A stretch of 64,000 nucleotides of DNA. It comes from Macrotrachela quadricornifera (Eukaryota; Rotifera; Eurotatoria; Philodinida; Philodinidae). Below, one piece after another: positions 51,301 to 63,355 of the stretch (its first letter is position 1; the number at the start of each line of letters is the position of its first letter). The notes beneath the pieces were generated by a model, which worked only from the letters and a program-made list of their open reading frames with translations, did not search any database and was not told the DNA's origin. A program made the position numbers and the translations under genes. The stretch spans positions 20,696-84,695 of the forward strand of contig JAJEKB010001180.1 in the NCBI GenBank assembly GCA_022393335.1, in the 5' to 3' direction.

Positions 51301-54300
51301 CGACTTTTTCTTGGATTTTTGTTTATAGAAAAGATCAGATTACGTTAAATCAATATCAAAGCAGTTGTATAATAATAAGGTACTTTCATTGTACAATGTT
51401 TTCAGAGTGAAGAAAATATTCTGATGATTTTCAATCAAATTCTTTATCTATAATGTATATATATTTATCATACGTTGAATCAGAAAGTATATCTAAATAT
51501 TGTCTTAATGATTCACATATACATTGTCCAAATTTTTCATAATCTTGAATACTAAAATGACATGGTTTTTCTCTAAAATAAAATAAATTCCTATATATTT
51601 TATTTTTAAACTAAATAAAAAAAAACTTACACAATACTTGATCCAGCAAATGATGCTTCTAATGTAAAACTATTTTTTATTAACATTTCTTTCCACATAA
51701 CAACACGTCCTGTAGATTCTTTACATCGATGAATATGAAATTTACAAAAATCGAATGAAAACATTTCTGGTGCCTAAATTAACGAAATAAAACAAATTCA
51801 TCGAATTATATGAAAATTATTTTCAACAGTAAATCAACAAGATATAAAACTCAAAAGTCGACTTAAACATTATATAATATCAGTTTCAAAGAGAGATCTA
51901 AATTTTTATAAACTATTTTTTTACTTTAATGTAATATAATATTGATCTATTCTTACCGTTTTTGACATAATATATGGAAGAATACGAGCACTTAAAAAAT
52001 TTTTCATATCTGGTTGAGGTCCATCACATCCATCACAACCATAAGCAAATACATTCGATTTTCGACTATGACCATGAAGATCACAGAAAGCTAAAATCTA
52101 ATTAATAAAAAAGATTCAATAAAAATTTTTGTATAATATTAAAAATTTAGATTTATGAATCGTTTTCTGTTGTATAGAAAAAAGTTTTCCAATATTTTCT
52201 TGAATATTAAACAAGATAGACGATATATTTTTTTAAATAAAAACAGTTAGAATTATTTCGTCAATATTACAAGGCGAACAAGTCGTTAGAAAAACTCAAT
52301 ACACAAATTTGCTCAATCTGTTTGGTTGCGTTAAATCAGATCTGAAAAGAATATTTCCAGATAATACAGTTGAAGATAACGGCATAAAAAAAACGTTCCT
52401 CTAAATTTTTTCTTGAAAAATCTCATTCTAAACTAGACATATCCATTATGGCATGGCAGCTTCTTTTTTTAGAAGATATCAGAAAACCACATGAGTTTAC
52501 GCAGAATTTCACTCAGAAATGCTCACAGGCCATTCCGGTTGGACTTTGTTCTACTCAAAGAAAATATAGTATGTAAAGAAAAGTTTTGTCTTGTTCTGTT
52601 CTTTACTCCAGGAACGGACAGCCTACAGAGTAAAAAATATTACTTTAATGTTATTTTACAATAAGTTTCAAAAAAACGTACATATTATTCTTGTCTATGC
52701 CAGATTAATTTGCTATTTATTATAGTTCTATAGGCGAACTTGAGTGATAATTCTCATAAACCGAAGAAGATAGAAACAGAAAATACAATACCAACAACTA
52801 TATATAAATTCAAATGCTGTTTGAATTAAGGAAGAAGGAGCTCTCAGAAAAGTCGAAACTGAGTTTTTGCCATAGGAAGATGTGGCGTTTACTATCATGT
52901 TTATCGAGTTTACAGTTTACGCGAGAACAGGTTTCTTAATAATGACTCAACAGAGAAGGGTTAATTTTTTTATTAGATAGAGGACAATTAGGGCTAGATC
53001 TTCACAGGCTTTGATTTTTGAGTTTCTCTTTTCCTGAAATAGAAAACTCAGATATTTTATATTTATTAGCACTTTGAATTTAAACATTTTTCGAATAAGT
53101 ATTTTTAAAAATCAAACAAAGGGAAATTCAGAAATCGGGACCTGTGAGGATCTAGCCCTAAGGTCACTCTAAAACTCAAAAACCATTCCGACGTGATTAC
53201 CTAGTAACCGCATTGTGAAAACTTTCTCCGTATAAAGAATAATGAATTGATTGGAATTTGTGCATATCTTTGAGATTTGGGAAGATATTTTAACCACAAT
53301 CTATTCTGGTCAAGATTAACATTCTCTGGAATTTTGATTGAAATCGGATGAGAAAATAACAAAATTCATTCCTGAGGGAAACCCTTAATAAAGAAAAACA
53401 TAGACATAATTAACATGACAAGTGGCTATCAGAATTAATTTTCTTTTAGATTTATTTTTATACAAAACTTATTAGGATTTTATGATTGTATTAATACTTT
53501 CGTGCACTCACAATGTAGATACGTATGCATGAAAAGAAAAATAATGAGATTCATTCTAACACGTATAGGAATTCATTGTAAAATATCAATAAATCTGACA
53601 AAAATTTGTTCTGGCAACTGTTAAATTATTTCTCTATTTGTTTATATTTTTCGAGTAAATCAAAAGGCTTTTATTTTAAAATAAAAACCTAAGGGTGCAA
53701 TTTTTAGAACACGAATATCTAGTCTCGTTCAGTAGTTATCTTTGATCCGGCTATTTATAAGTATAACATCTCATAGATTCATACCAACAGAACTAATTTG
53801 GCGCTGTGATGGTAGAAATTTTCTAAACTTTTTGGATGCTATCATGTCAATAGAAAAATACAGACATTGTAATAGTGTCTGAATTTTACCAGCAATAAAC
53901 GTTATGTAGATATGAAATAAAACTTGAATTGTATAAATAAAATACAATTCACTCATATGTATATATACCTCATGTTGTTCTTTTTGTAAATTTTGCATTA
54001 ATTCTTTAACATGATAAATTGTTGGAAAAGTTTGTTTGCGTGGATGACGAAAATTTCGATTCATATCTTTTCCTGTTAATGAACATCGATAATTACCAAT
54101 AATAACACCATCAGGATTTAACATTGGTACAATTTTAAATACTAATTGTGAACGTAATTTCTTAAAAATAAATTAATATAGATTATTTAGTTTTTTGTGT
54201 TTGTTATTTTAAAGAAAAATAAAAATTTACTTTAGCTATTTTATCATCTGATGTAATAAATTCAAGTAAACCACGCATCATATAACTTGAATTTGTTTCA

Positions 54301-56366
54301 CCTGGATGTATTCGTGCAGTTATAAAGACAAATTTTTTTTGATTCAATGGTACAGCTAAAGATAATAAAGGACAAAAAAAATCAACATTTACATTATAAT
54401 TTTTATTTTATCATACTTTCATCAGTTACTGTAATTATAAAACATGAATTTCCTGCTTGTGATTCACATAAAATCTCTCGACGAAGTATATCTCGTGATC
54501 TTATAGATGATAAATAATCTAGATCATCTTTAAGATCTGAGAATGTATATGGATAACAATGTGCTATATAACATGTATCACCTGAATAAACAAATTCCTA
54601 TAAAAATAAAAAATAAAAAATCTTAAATTTGTTTGTTTTTTATTAACATACAAGTTGAAAGTCAAGTTCAAAATAATTAATATCTCGTTCAAGTAAAGGA
54701 TTATAAGTACGTTGTTTATATTCTGAATAATTAATATGATGACCAACACGATGCCAACCTCGTGATTCTCGTTTTCCAGCCACATCAGAAAAAAGAAGTA
54801 TTTGCATACCTAATTAAATAATAATAATAATGACTTTTATTTAAGCTTTTTTGGATTGAGACAAAAGAGAAAAGATCATTTTATTCTGTTTAAAAAGTAT
54901 CTTTCAGATATTTATAAAACTTATAAAAATCTATTTTATTCTTGAAATAATTAAAATGTCTTTAAGAAATTTGTAGAGTTCAATTAGAGTACATCCTTTT
55001 TTTTTCTATTTATGTATATTTAAAAAAAGGAATTGCTTTTACATAGATTATTTTCTTTTACTTATAGCGTAGGTTTTTTATATGATCATTGTTGGCAAAT
55101 AATAATTAAAACCAAATATTTACATATTCGGTCGTATTATTTAGTTTATGAAGGTTGATTCAACATTATATGTACTATTATTAATGAATGTTTAATTGAT
55201 CTTTAAATGATATAGAAAATATTTGATGATGACTCAATTTAGATTTTTTTTCTTATAGAGATGAATCTACATTTTTTTTGCATATCATTATAGTTACTTT
55301 GATAGTTAAAAAAAGAAAATGATAAATAATCAATGAATTAGAGACAAGATCTTATATCTAATACATTCTCAATTTCTTTTTCTTTAATCATAAAATTCTT
55401 AAAAACTAATATATGTAAATTATCAAATTAAAATAAAATTTCCATTTTAATAAGAATTTGATAAAGGTAAAAAAAAAAATTTTAAACTATTTTTTGTCAA
55501 TTACCTTCATTATATAGGCTACTTTTTTTTACTAAATTAATAATTCGAAAACGATATGTTATATTTGCAATCATATTTTGTACACGAAAATAATACCATT
55601 GTGTATGCCGTCTAGTATAAAGATCAGGTCGAAGAACAAGTTCATATTCAAATTGACCTCTAAAATAAATTTTTAAAAATTATCTTAATATTTCAAAATT
55701 ATTTTTCTTTTCTTACACACGTTTAACTTGTCTTAAATTTCCACCTTCAAAACGTGATTCAAATATTAATGATGGACATATTTGTTCACTTTCAATTGTT
55801 TTAGGTTGTTGTTGTCTTGTTGATTTATCCATATCATAAATAAGTATTGGATGTTTAAATGTATCTGTATATTTATGTATAGCAGGTTGATTGTCAAATG
55901 TTTGTTGATGATTTGTACCTAGAAAAGGATTATGATTTGAAATATAATATTCTTTTAATCGATATCTTTTATTATATCGTGTTAACGGTAAAAATGATGG
56001 TGCGGGATGTTTTATAGGAAATGCCATTGGCCAAAATGGACCAGAATCATCAACAGCTATTTTTGTTGTACGAAAATAATAAATTGTTTTAATTGTACCA
56101 TCATCTAATATTGTCTTATGTTGTTCATAAATACGATTACGTAAATGTATATTTGAAAAAAGTTTTTTACTTGAATTAATTAGATTACCATGTGGTAAAA
56201 TAATTTCTTGGTCATTTTCATCATTATTAATATCAAAACTATGACTTAATTCTGTGTCCGAATAAGATTTTATTGAACTTTTTGATGTTGTTGAGAAAAG
56301 TAATGAACTTGTTGGACTATTAAGATTAAAATCTTCTCGAGACCAAATTGATTGTCCAATACGCAT
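48119..56366 (-). CDS. AGBL2: Cytosolic carboxypeptidase, AGBL2/AGBL3 (CCP2/3) type
   Basis: M14-family zinc carboxypeptidase that removes glutamates from polyglutamylated tubulin, typically in cilia. The first exon (56366-55717) carries [12 protein letters not shown] and ends [16 protein letters not shown]. Next come the family's N-domain ([46 protein letters not shown]) and the catalytic domain: zinc motif [11 protein letters not shown], substrate loop [20 protein letters not shown] then MNRNFR, second zinc His [12 protein letters not shown]-terminal catalytic Glu [12 protein letters not shown] Ser- and Lys-rich tail follows to the TAA at 48119. Exons include 55659-55505, 54809-54652, 54597-54417, 54355-54231, 54160-53969, 52097-51957 and 48909-48119. 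Introns at 50572-51474 and 52098-53968 are long and contain MITEs. AGBL2 versus AGBL3 cannot be settled by eye; the symbol is a family label. Confidence 0.88.
50637..51412. mobile_element. ~775 bp MITE with long inverted termini in AGBL intron
   Basis: Left end CTTCACTCTGGAAACATTAT (50637 onward) and right end, read in complement, CTTCACTCTGAAAACATTGT (ending 51412). The arms extend at least 110 bp: ACAACTATTTCGGTATTGAT versus ACAACTGCTTTGATATTGAT, then TTAATGTAATTTGG versus TTAACGTAATCTGA. No coding frame inside. It makes up most of a 903 bp intron in a gene whose other introns are often ~55 bp. AAATATT occurs just outside both ends but not immediately adjacent, so target duplication is unproven. 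Confidence 0.85.
52988..53161. mobile_element. 174 bp MITE in AGBL intron
   Basis: Ends are TTAGGGCTAGATCTTCACAG and its inverted partner (complement TTAGGGCTAGATCCTCACAG), with a further ~20 bp of weaker arm match (GATTTTTGAGTTTCTC versus GATTTCTGAATTTCCC). The termini TTAGGGC...GCCCTAA are precise. Sits inside the 1.87 kb intron at 52098-53968. No coding capacity. The best-defined small element in the window. Confidence 0.85.
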
Positions 56367-56577
56367 TTTGTTTTTTTTTTGTTTTTTTTAAATTATTTTA
56401 CGTTATACATATATGTTAAATCAATCATCTAGATTTTTTACGTCTACTTGATGTAAAAAATGAAATATAAAGAAAAAAATGAAAAGAATAAGAAAAAGTG
56501 GCTTGCTTGTCACCACCAGATCGTTACCGATTCAAAGGCAAATATAAAAGAAAATTATTTGTTACATAAAGACATTC

Positions 56578-58048
56578 TCAATTTTTTGCTTTTCTTTTTT
56601 TTTTTACTTCAATTGTTACTGTTTTTAACTTACTTGACAATGATGAATTGTTAACTGTTAAATAGAATTCTTTTGGGGTCAATTCTCGGCTGAGTAATTT
56701 TGGAGTTGGATAAAGAATACGAAAATCATGTGGCCAAAATGGTCCATCTACACTAATACTAACTCCGTATTTATTAACATAATTATTTGTATGTTCACTA
56801 GTATTTAATTGTTGATCAAATATATTTAAAATTTCTGCTTTATTTGATTTAATAATACTATTGCCAAATAAAAATGATGAATCATTATTAATTGAAGTAA
56901 ATGGTGTTCGTTTATCATGAAATTTTTGAAAAAAAAGTGATGAATTATCTAATAAATGTTCATCATTTTGTTGTGATGAACGTCGTCGTTGACGACGACA
57001 ATAACTATTATATGATTCTAAATTAAAACTATTATTTGATAATTTATTTCTTTGTTGATTAAATGTTGGAAGATGACTTTGTGTTCCATAGGAATCTTTT
57101 GCATTAAGTGGATGAAGAACACGTTGATTACGTCGATCGATTTCATTCCATGTATCATTTTGATGATGATTAGGTTCAGTATGTTGAGAAGGAAGACGTT
57201 GGCCAGCTCTATTTATTAATAAAAATGAAAAATAAAACTGAAGATCATTTATTTGAAATATTAATGATATTGTTCATTTGTTAAGAAATGATATAAAGAA
57301 TATTACTATTGATTTAAGAAAAGAAAAAAAAGGAAAGAAATCGATTTTCTATATGTTTTATTTTCTCATATTAAATGACTATATAGTTTATAAAAGACAA
57401 TTAAATTATTTTCTTTCTCTTTTCAAGATTATTATTTCCGTTTAAATAAAAATATAAATATTTATTTTATCGTTTAAAATTTTCTTTTATTATTATTGAA
57501 TATATAGATTTTTTTTTATTATATTCATAATATTATTTTTAGATTATCTGATCAATATTTTAGTTTTTTTTCATTTTGATAACCATATTGTAAATACAAG
57601 ACTTCTCCTTATATAAATTATTAATATAAAAAACCTAAAGAAATTCTTCGATATCTTAATTTTTCAATAAAAAAAAAAGATTTTATTCAAGTGATAAACT
57701 AGATTGAGATAATATATGTGTTGTAGTCATACCGAAGGTATTGTCGACGTAATTTTGATAAACGTTCTTGTCGCTCAGTTTCTTCAAGTATTTGTTGTAC
57801 TTGTCGTTGAAGATCGTCTTCTAATTCACGATGAATATTTGAACGCCATTTTTCATATGAATTAGTATCTAAACATAGATTCAAATATTAAAGATACATT
57901 AATTTTATAATCAAAAAAGATTTCATTAAATCATATTTCATTTCCTACCGTTTTTAATACTTATAGGTCTGTCAGTAGTAATAGTATTATTTGAAGATGG
58001 GCGGATTTGAGGTAGTTTTAACATCGGAAGTTCCATTGAATCAGTCAT
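56578..58048 (-). CDS. AGBL-like N-terminal reading frame without catalytic domain
   Basis: Three exons: 58048-57949 (MTDSMELPMLKLPQIRPSS), 57868-57733 (coiled: ELEDDLQRQVQQILEETERQ) and 57208-56578. The last contains SVDGPFWPHDFRILYPTP, which parallels [17 protein letters not shown] in the first exon of the complete AGBL gene just downstream, so both carry the same N-terminal motif. It stops at TGA 56580-56578 after KRKAKN, or could splice at a strong donor (GTAAGT, about 56629); that donor's phase does not fit the next obvious AGBL acceptor at 55659. Either a separate short gene, a truncated tandem duplicate, or alternative 5' exons. The SVDGPFWP match and good splice sites support it as coding. 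Confidence 0.55.
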
Positions 58049-59223
58049 TCTTTGAACAATTTTTATTATTTTTATTGTATTTTTTCTTTCAATGTTACCA
58101 TTTAAACAACATACATAGCAAATGATACTCTATATTTTATATAAATTTTTTTTTCACTTCTTCTCTTGCCCCTTCTCACCACTCAGTCAACTCCACTTCA
58201 ATTTGCAAGGATGTTGTGTTTTTTGTCTTATACAATACAGCATGCATGTGTACTGTTAAGCAAAATAAAAAACTGTGTTTTTTTATTTACAAAAAAAATT
58301 ATATCCTGAAGTGTTCATGACGAGATTTTTGGGTGGATATAAAGCATAATTAATAGAGACTATAAAAATGTTAATGTTTATTTTTTTTTGTTAGAAAAAA
58401 TACAGTGAAATATGTATTGTCTAAACAAGGAGTTGTGATAAATATAATAATAATTGTCATTTTATGTTTGAATTTAATGAATATCAAAAGAAAAATAATA
58501 TGCTTAATTCATTATTTTTAGGAATTTTTACCTTTTAAATATTTGTAAAAATCTTGTTTTGTTTGTTCGGATAAACTTGATTCAATAATATTATTTTGCT
58601 TTTGTATTATTCCTTCTTCTAGTACCATTGTTCGCTATATGCCTTGAAACATTGCCATGATTTTTTGTTCTTTTTTTTGTCTTCTTTGTAGGTCACAGTA
58701 GATGACTAAAGAGAATAAAAAAAAGTTTTTATATTAATACCCTTCTTACTTAAATGAAAAGCGAGATTCTTAGATTCAACAAATCGAATTACATCATTAT
58801 GATTATTGTCTTGCTTATGATAGGCTTCTGCTTATATTCATTCAAGAACGTATGTATATATGGTATATTACTTGAACAATAGATTGATTTTGTTCCTCTC
58901 TCTCTCTCTCTTTCTTCTTTTGTAATCATAAAATTTACAAATCTATTGAAATTTAATCTGACCTAGAAAATGAACGATTATTAAAAATGGTATCCATAGT
59001 TGTCTTGAATAATTCATGGATAAAGATTATTTTTAATGAAATGAAAAATTATATATCATTCAGATACATTTTAACATCATTATCTATTAGATAAAAACTT
59101 GTAAAGAGTATATGTATCAATTAATTTTTTGGAAATAATGAACAAAATTTTCACAAAATTAAATAGCTACTTTGAATAATAGAAAAGCATTTAATTGATA
59201 AGATAAAGAGAAAAATATTATAC
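58049..59223. other. Intergenic region, no firm gene
   Basis: About 1.2 kb upstream of the AGBL-like frame. One minus-strand stretch at about 58522-58629 could be a short coding exon (ATG, then a Glu/Gln-rich helix, ending at a GTAAAA donor), but no partner exon was found. Otherwise AT-rich, with a (CT)n run near 58895. Confidence 0.45.
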
Positions 59224-59494
59224 TTAGGTGTATTCAAAGACAATGTCGTAATTGTCTTATTTTCTTATAAAAGAGTCAAAACAAAATTCGTTTTTTATGG
59301 AATGATAGAGAAAATGAAGCTCTATTTTTCTATGTTATTTGATCATTAATCATTATTCAACTGATATCATCATAATAAAATTTTGATAAGAACTGTTTTT
59401 ATTGAAACTTGAGTTTCGAGTCGGGCAGATTACATGAATCCGCTCTGCATTTTAGTTTTCATTCACGTCCCATGTGTTTGATTGTGGTCAAACT

Positions 59495-60385
59495 GCGACG
59501 CAGTTGCGGCGTAACTGCGATCGCACTGTCGCCCGTAATTACAGAAAATTGCGACGCAGTTGCGCGTAACTGCAAGAACAAAATCGCAATTATGCCTAGT
59601 TCTGATAAAAAATTCGTAGTTACGCCGCAACTGTGATAAAAAAATCACACTTGTGCTAGATTACGGTCATCGATGATCATATATTATGATTATTAACTAT
59701 TCATTACTACAGATGACCCATCGAATTTTACTGATAACAAGCGATGGGTCATGAATCAGTAACCAACTAATAATTGATTTAACTGCCGGATTATTAATTA
59801 GTTAATCGTCTATTTACTAAATAAAAAACCATCGGATTAATAATTAATTAACCATACAAATACTTAATTAATAGCGGACTAATCTACTAATGATGTAATA
59901 ATTACTTAAACCTTCCAATTAATAATAAATTACCAATAAATAATTCATAAATTAGTCAATGATTGATTAGTTAGGTAATAAATTAATGAATCATTCTGTT
60001 GGTTAATAAATTCGTTAAGAGATTAATAGTTAATTGGTTAATAAATTAATCTTTAATTATCCATGTAATGATTAGATATTCGTATTGGCTCTTTATTACT
60101 CTCTGATACATACCTTTATTCTTTGGAAAGATAGATGAGGCGTCTTTCTCACTGTAAAAAGTTAAAATAAGCTAGAGTGCTTACGACACCTCCTTTTATA
60201 CTCTCATGCGCCAATACGAACTATGATGACTGTGTCGTAAATGCGAACGCAACTGCGTCGCAAAGAACGTAATCTCGCCATTTCATCACAATTGTGGGCA
60301 CTTCGTCTTAGTTACGCGCAACTGTGACGCAAAATGGTCGCTGCGCATAACTGCAGCGCAGTTGCTATAAAAGTTGTGACATGAA
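59495..60385. repeat. GC-rich palindromic motif blocks flanking a TTAATTAA-type array
   Basis: Left block (59495-59665): the unit TGCGACGCAGTTGCG followed by GTAACTGCG occurs at least twice. Right block (60225-60385): the same unit mostly inverted (GCAACTGCGTCGCAA, GTTACGCGCAACTG), at least three times. Between them, about 59735-60080, is an array of degenerate ATTAATTAATTAACC-like words. The blocks are much richer in G+C and CpG than anything else in the window. They look like subterminal repeats or a nested palindrome inside the larger element. Confidence 0.75.
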
Positions 60386-60414
60386 GTAATATATTGTATT
60401 AAAAAATAAAATAT

Positions 60415-60890
60415 ATCATGAGATGCAAAGTGAAAAATCCTACAATTTCTATAAGATCGTTTATTTTATATATGAAATTAGACAGAAATTTTTCTTGGAT
60501 ACAAAAAAAAATAATTTTTTCAGGATAGTGAAAATTGGTCTCACAGAACATTGCTTTTTGTCTGAAAACAAGAAGTATACAATTAAAACAAGTTTTACTT
60601 TGTAGATTGTTGAGCTTTTCACGCTGTATCTTATGATATATTTTGTTCTTTTACAAAAAAAGATGTCAGGTGATACAAAGCTGAAAAAAGTAAAAATGAA
60701 GTCACCTTGTACTAAAAACAAATTTTGCTTTCGCACGATCGAAAACTGGTGGCTCTAAATTTTGTTCATTTTAACAACAAAAAAAGCACAACTATAAAAT
60801 TAACGATTTTAGGTAAATTGTAGAGCGTTTTACGTTGTATCTTGTAGTATATTTTGTTTTCTAATTGAGTAATTGAAAATTGAAATATAA
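60415..60890. repeat. Diverged relative of the ~670 bp MITE
   Basis: Three stretches (about 60420-60460 inverted, 60598-60645, 60815-60865) share the core box AAATTGTAGAG, ACGCTGCATCTT-type and GATATATTTTGTTT with the internal parts of the MITE copies at 13299 and 61271. Here it is changed to GTAGAGCGTTTTACGTTGTA and TCTTGTAGTATATTTTGTTT. The preceding CTAAATTTTGTTCAT word also matches copy 1. Lies inside the 1.9 kb element, so one inserted in, or was captured by, the other. Confidence 0.65.
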
Positions 60891-61270
60891 AGGATAGCCA
60901 TTTAATCTGCTCCATCCGAAAGGTAAATTTCAATAAAAGTAGTTCTTATCAAAATTTTATTATGATGATATCAGTTGAATAATGATTAATGATCAAATAG
61001 CACAAAAAAACAGAGCTTCATTTTCTTTATCGTCCTATAAAAAAGAATTTTGTTCTGACATTTTTTTGTAAGAAAAAACGATAATCACGACATTACTTTC
61101 GGATACACCTAAATATTTTTGATTGCTTCTTTTATTTTTGTCGCATGCTCTTCCTGATTACATGTCGTTACAATATTTGCTATATTTTTCGTTAGTAAAA
61201 TCAAGTCAATCACGTTCTTATCAATCCCTTTTTGGTGACGTCATCCTCACCCTCAAGGTTATATATATAA

Positions 61271-61936
61271 TGGGTGGACCAGAATAAATTAGACTGTTGG
61301 CATTTTGAATATTTCTTCCTTATTACTCATTCAATCGAAACTTTCTTTTTTTAATCAAAAGATAGCACTTGAAACTCTCTACAAATCATATATAACTAGA
61401 TCCTAAAACTGTTTCAGATATATTTGAAAAAAAGTTGAAAAATAAAGACGCACAAAAGGTTGTAAAATGTAATTGGTTAAACATAATGGATGAGCGTGCT
61501 CGCATCTAATGTTTTTATCACTTCGCCCTATTTAAGAACAAAACATACTAAAAGATGTAGCACGAAAAGCTCTACAATTTACGAAGAACGATTTGATTTT
61601 GTATCAAAAAACTCTGCAGTTATAAAATAAGTGGTCGTATATAAATTGTAGAGGTTTTCACGCTGCATCTTTTGATATATTTTGTTTTTAAATAGAACGA
61701 AGCAACTGATAAAAAAAGTGGGATGGAAAGTACAACCAGTTACATTTTACAACTTTTTGTGCGTCTTTATTTTTCAAGTTTTTTCAAGTATGTATGAAAT
61801 AGTTTTAGGATTTAGTTATGTATGGTTTTGTAGAGCATTTCAAGCGTTATATTTTGATAAAAAAAAGTTCCGATTGAATGAAAAATAAAGAAGAAATATT
61901 CAAAATACCAATAGCCTAATTTATTCTGTCCCACCT
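61271..61936. mobile_element. ~670 bp palindromic MITE, copy 2
   Basis: Same family and orientation as the copy at 13299. Left end GGGTGGACCAGAATAAATTA, right end (complement) GGTGGGACAGAATAAATTAG. The inverted arms run inward through CTAAAACTGTTTCAGATATA, with the box AAAAGATGTAGCACGAAAAG present in both directions. It carries a ~27 bp segment (AATAAAGACGCACAAAAGG region) and its inverted partner that copy 1 lacks. No protein-coding frame. Starts about 160 bp after the 1.9 kb element ends. Confidence 0.85.
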
Positions 61937-62294
61937 GTTACATATATATATCAGTGATTGCAGTTATTTTTAGGTAAGAATAGTTCAACCTATTGAATAA
62001 CAAAGAAAAAAATTAGTTGCATCTGGTTATTATTTACTTATGTCCTGCTTTTTTACTATGCCTTTTGATTTAGATACCTAAATATAATACATAAAGTTAT
62101 GATAAAAATATTGTAAATAAAATGATCAATTTTTTATTGCTTAAAAAGTATAGAATAAGAATTAGATAATAAATAAAGTATGTATATATGTATATATAAA
62201 AAGAACATAAGACTTATAGTCATAAAAGATTTCATGAAAAAAAACACAAGCCGAAGATAAGAAAAAAAAATATTGATATGAAATAAAAGTTTTC

Positions 62295-63355
62295 TTATTT
62301 CTTCTGTTGAATACGTGATCGAATAAGCTCTTCAAGTTTTTTTGAATCAATAGCAAATTTTCTTATACCATCAGATAATTTATCATGAGCCATTTCATCT
62401 TCATTTAACATCCAACGAAATGTTTTTTCATCAAGTTTTTCATGTTGATTTTTATCTTTTACTTTTTGTGCTATTTGTTCTTTAGTTAAATAAACTTGTA
62501 GTTTTTCATTATCTGATATTGTTTGTGATGATAATTCATCAAGCAATTTTGGACTTATTGTTAATAAATCACATCCAGTTAGACCAAGAATTTGTTTTGT
62601 ATTACGAAATGATGCACCCATAATTGAAGTTTTTATATTATTTTGTTTATAATAATTATAAATACGTGTAACACTAACCTAAATATAAATAAATAGAAAA
62701 TTAATCAGGTAAAAAAATGATTTAAATTTCTTACAACACCAGGATCTTCTATAATTTCATATTCACGTTTACCCTTTTTTTCAATATACCAATCATAAAT
62801 TCTTCCAACAAATGGTGAAATAAGTGTCACTTGTGCATCAGCACATGCTAATGCTTGTGCAAAAGAAAAAATTAATGTCATATTACAATGTATACCATAT
62901 TTTTCTTCTAATTCTTTTGCTGCTTGTATACCTTCCCATGTTGATGATAATTTAATTAAAATTCGATCTTTTGATATACCATGTTCTTCATATAATTGAA
63001 TTAAATGACGTGCTTTATTTATTTGTCCTTCACGATCAAATGAAAGTCGTGCATCAACTTCTGTTGATACTCGACCAGGTATAATTTTAAGAATTTCTTC
63101 ACCAAATGCAACAAATACATTATCCATAACATCATCAATTATAGCTTGTTCATCTAATGCTGATGAATCTTTTTCTCGACATTTATCAATAATATTATCA
63201 ATTATATGATCATATTCTTTCATATTAGCAGCAGCTAATATTAATGATGGATTTGTTGTTGCATCTGTTGGTTTATATTTTTCTATTGATTGAAAATCAC
63301 CTGTATCAGTAACAATTGTTGTATACTGACGAAGTTGTTCAAGAACATTAGCCAT
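62295..63355 (-). CDS. TALDO1: Transaldolase
   Basis: Cytosolic pentose-phosphate enzyme that moves a three-carbon dihydroxyacetone unit from sedoheptulose 7-phosphate to glyceraldehyde 3-phosphate. Two exons, 63355-62735 and 62678-62295, give 334 aa (human 337). The start is [15 protein letters not shown]. Key residues are intact: Asp17 in VTDTGDF, the [10 protein letters not shown] block, [13 protein letters not shown], the Schiff-base Lys135 in [47 protein letters not shown] and [11 protein letters not shown]. The end [12 protein letters not shown] corresponds to the human 'KFAADAVKLERM'. Single short intron of 56 bp. No sign of decay. Confidence 0.96.

Larger units (their letters stand above)
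59224..61112. mobile_element. 1.9 kb composite transposon-like element with ~190 bp terminal inverted repeats
   Basis: Left arm 59224-59410 and right arm about 60925-61112 are inverted copies. The termini read TTAGGTGTATTC (left) and TTAGGTGTATCC (right, complement). Inner arm words such as GAAAATGAAGCTCT and a long stretch around TTTGATCATTAATCATTATT are identical. TA flanks GGTGTAT on both sides, consistent with TA target duplication (Tc1/mariner-like), an inference. No transposase frame. Inside are two blocks of GC-rich palindromic motifs, an AT-rich TTAATTAA-type array, and sequence related to the ~670 bp MITE family. Confidence 0.8.

Noticed and set aside
58522..58629. Possible short minus-strand coding exon (ATG, Glu/Gln-rich, ending at a GTAAAA donor)
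   Set aside because: No acceptor-linked partner exon and no recognisable family; kept only as a remark.
59409..59648. Overlapping open frames on both strands in the GC-rich block
   Set aside because: Open on both strands because of palindromic repeats; no protein family resemblance.
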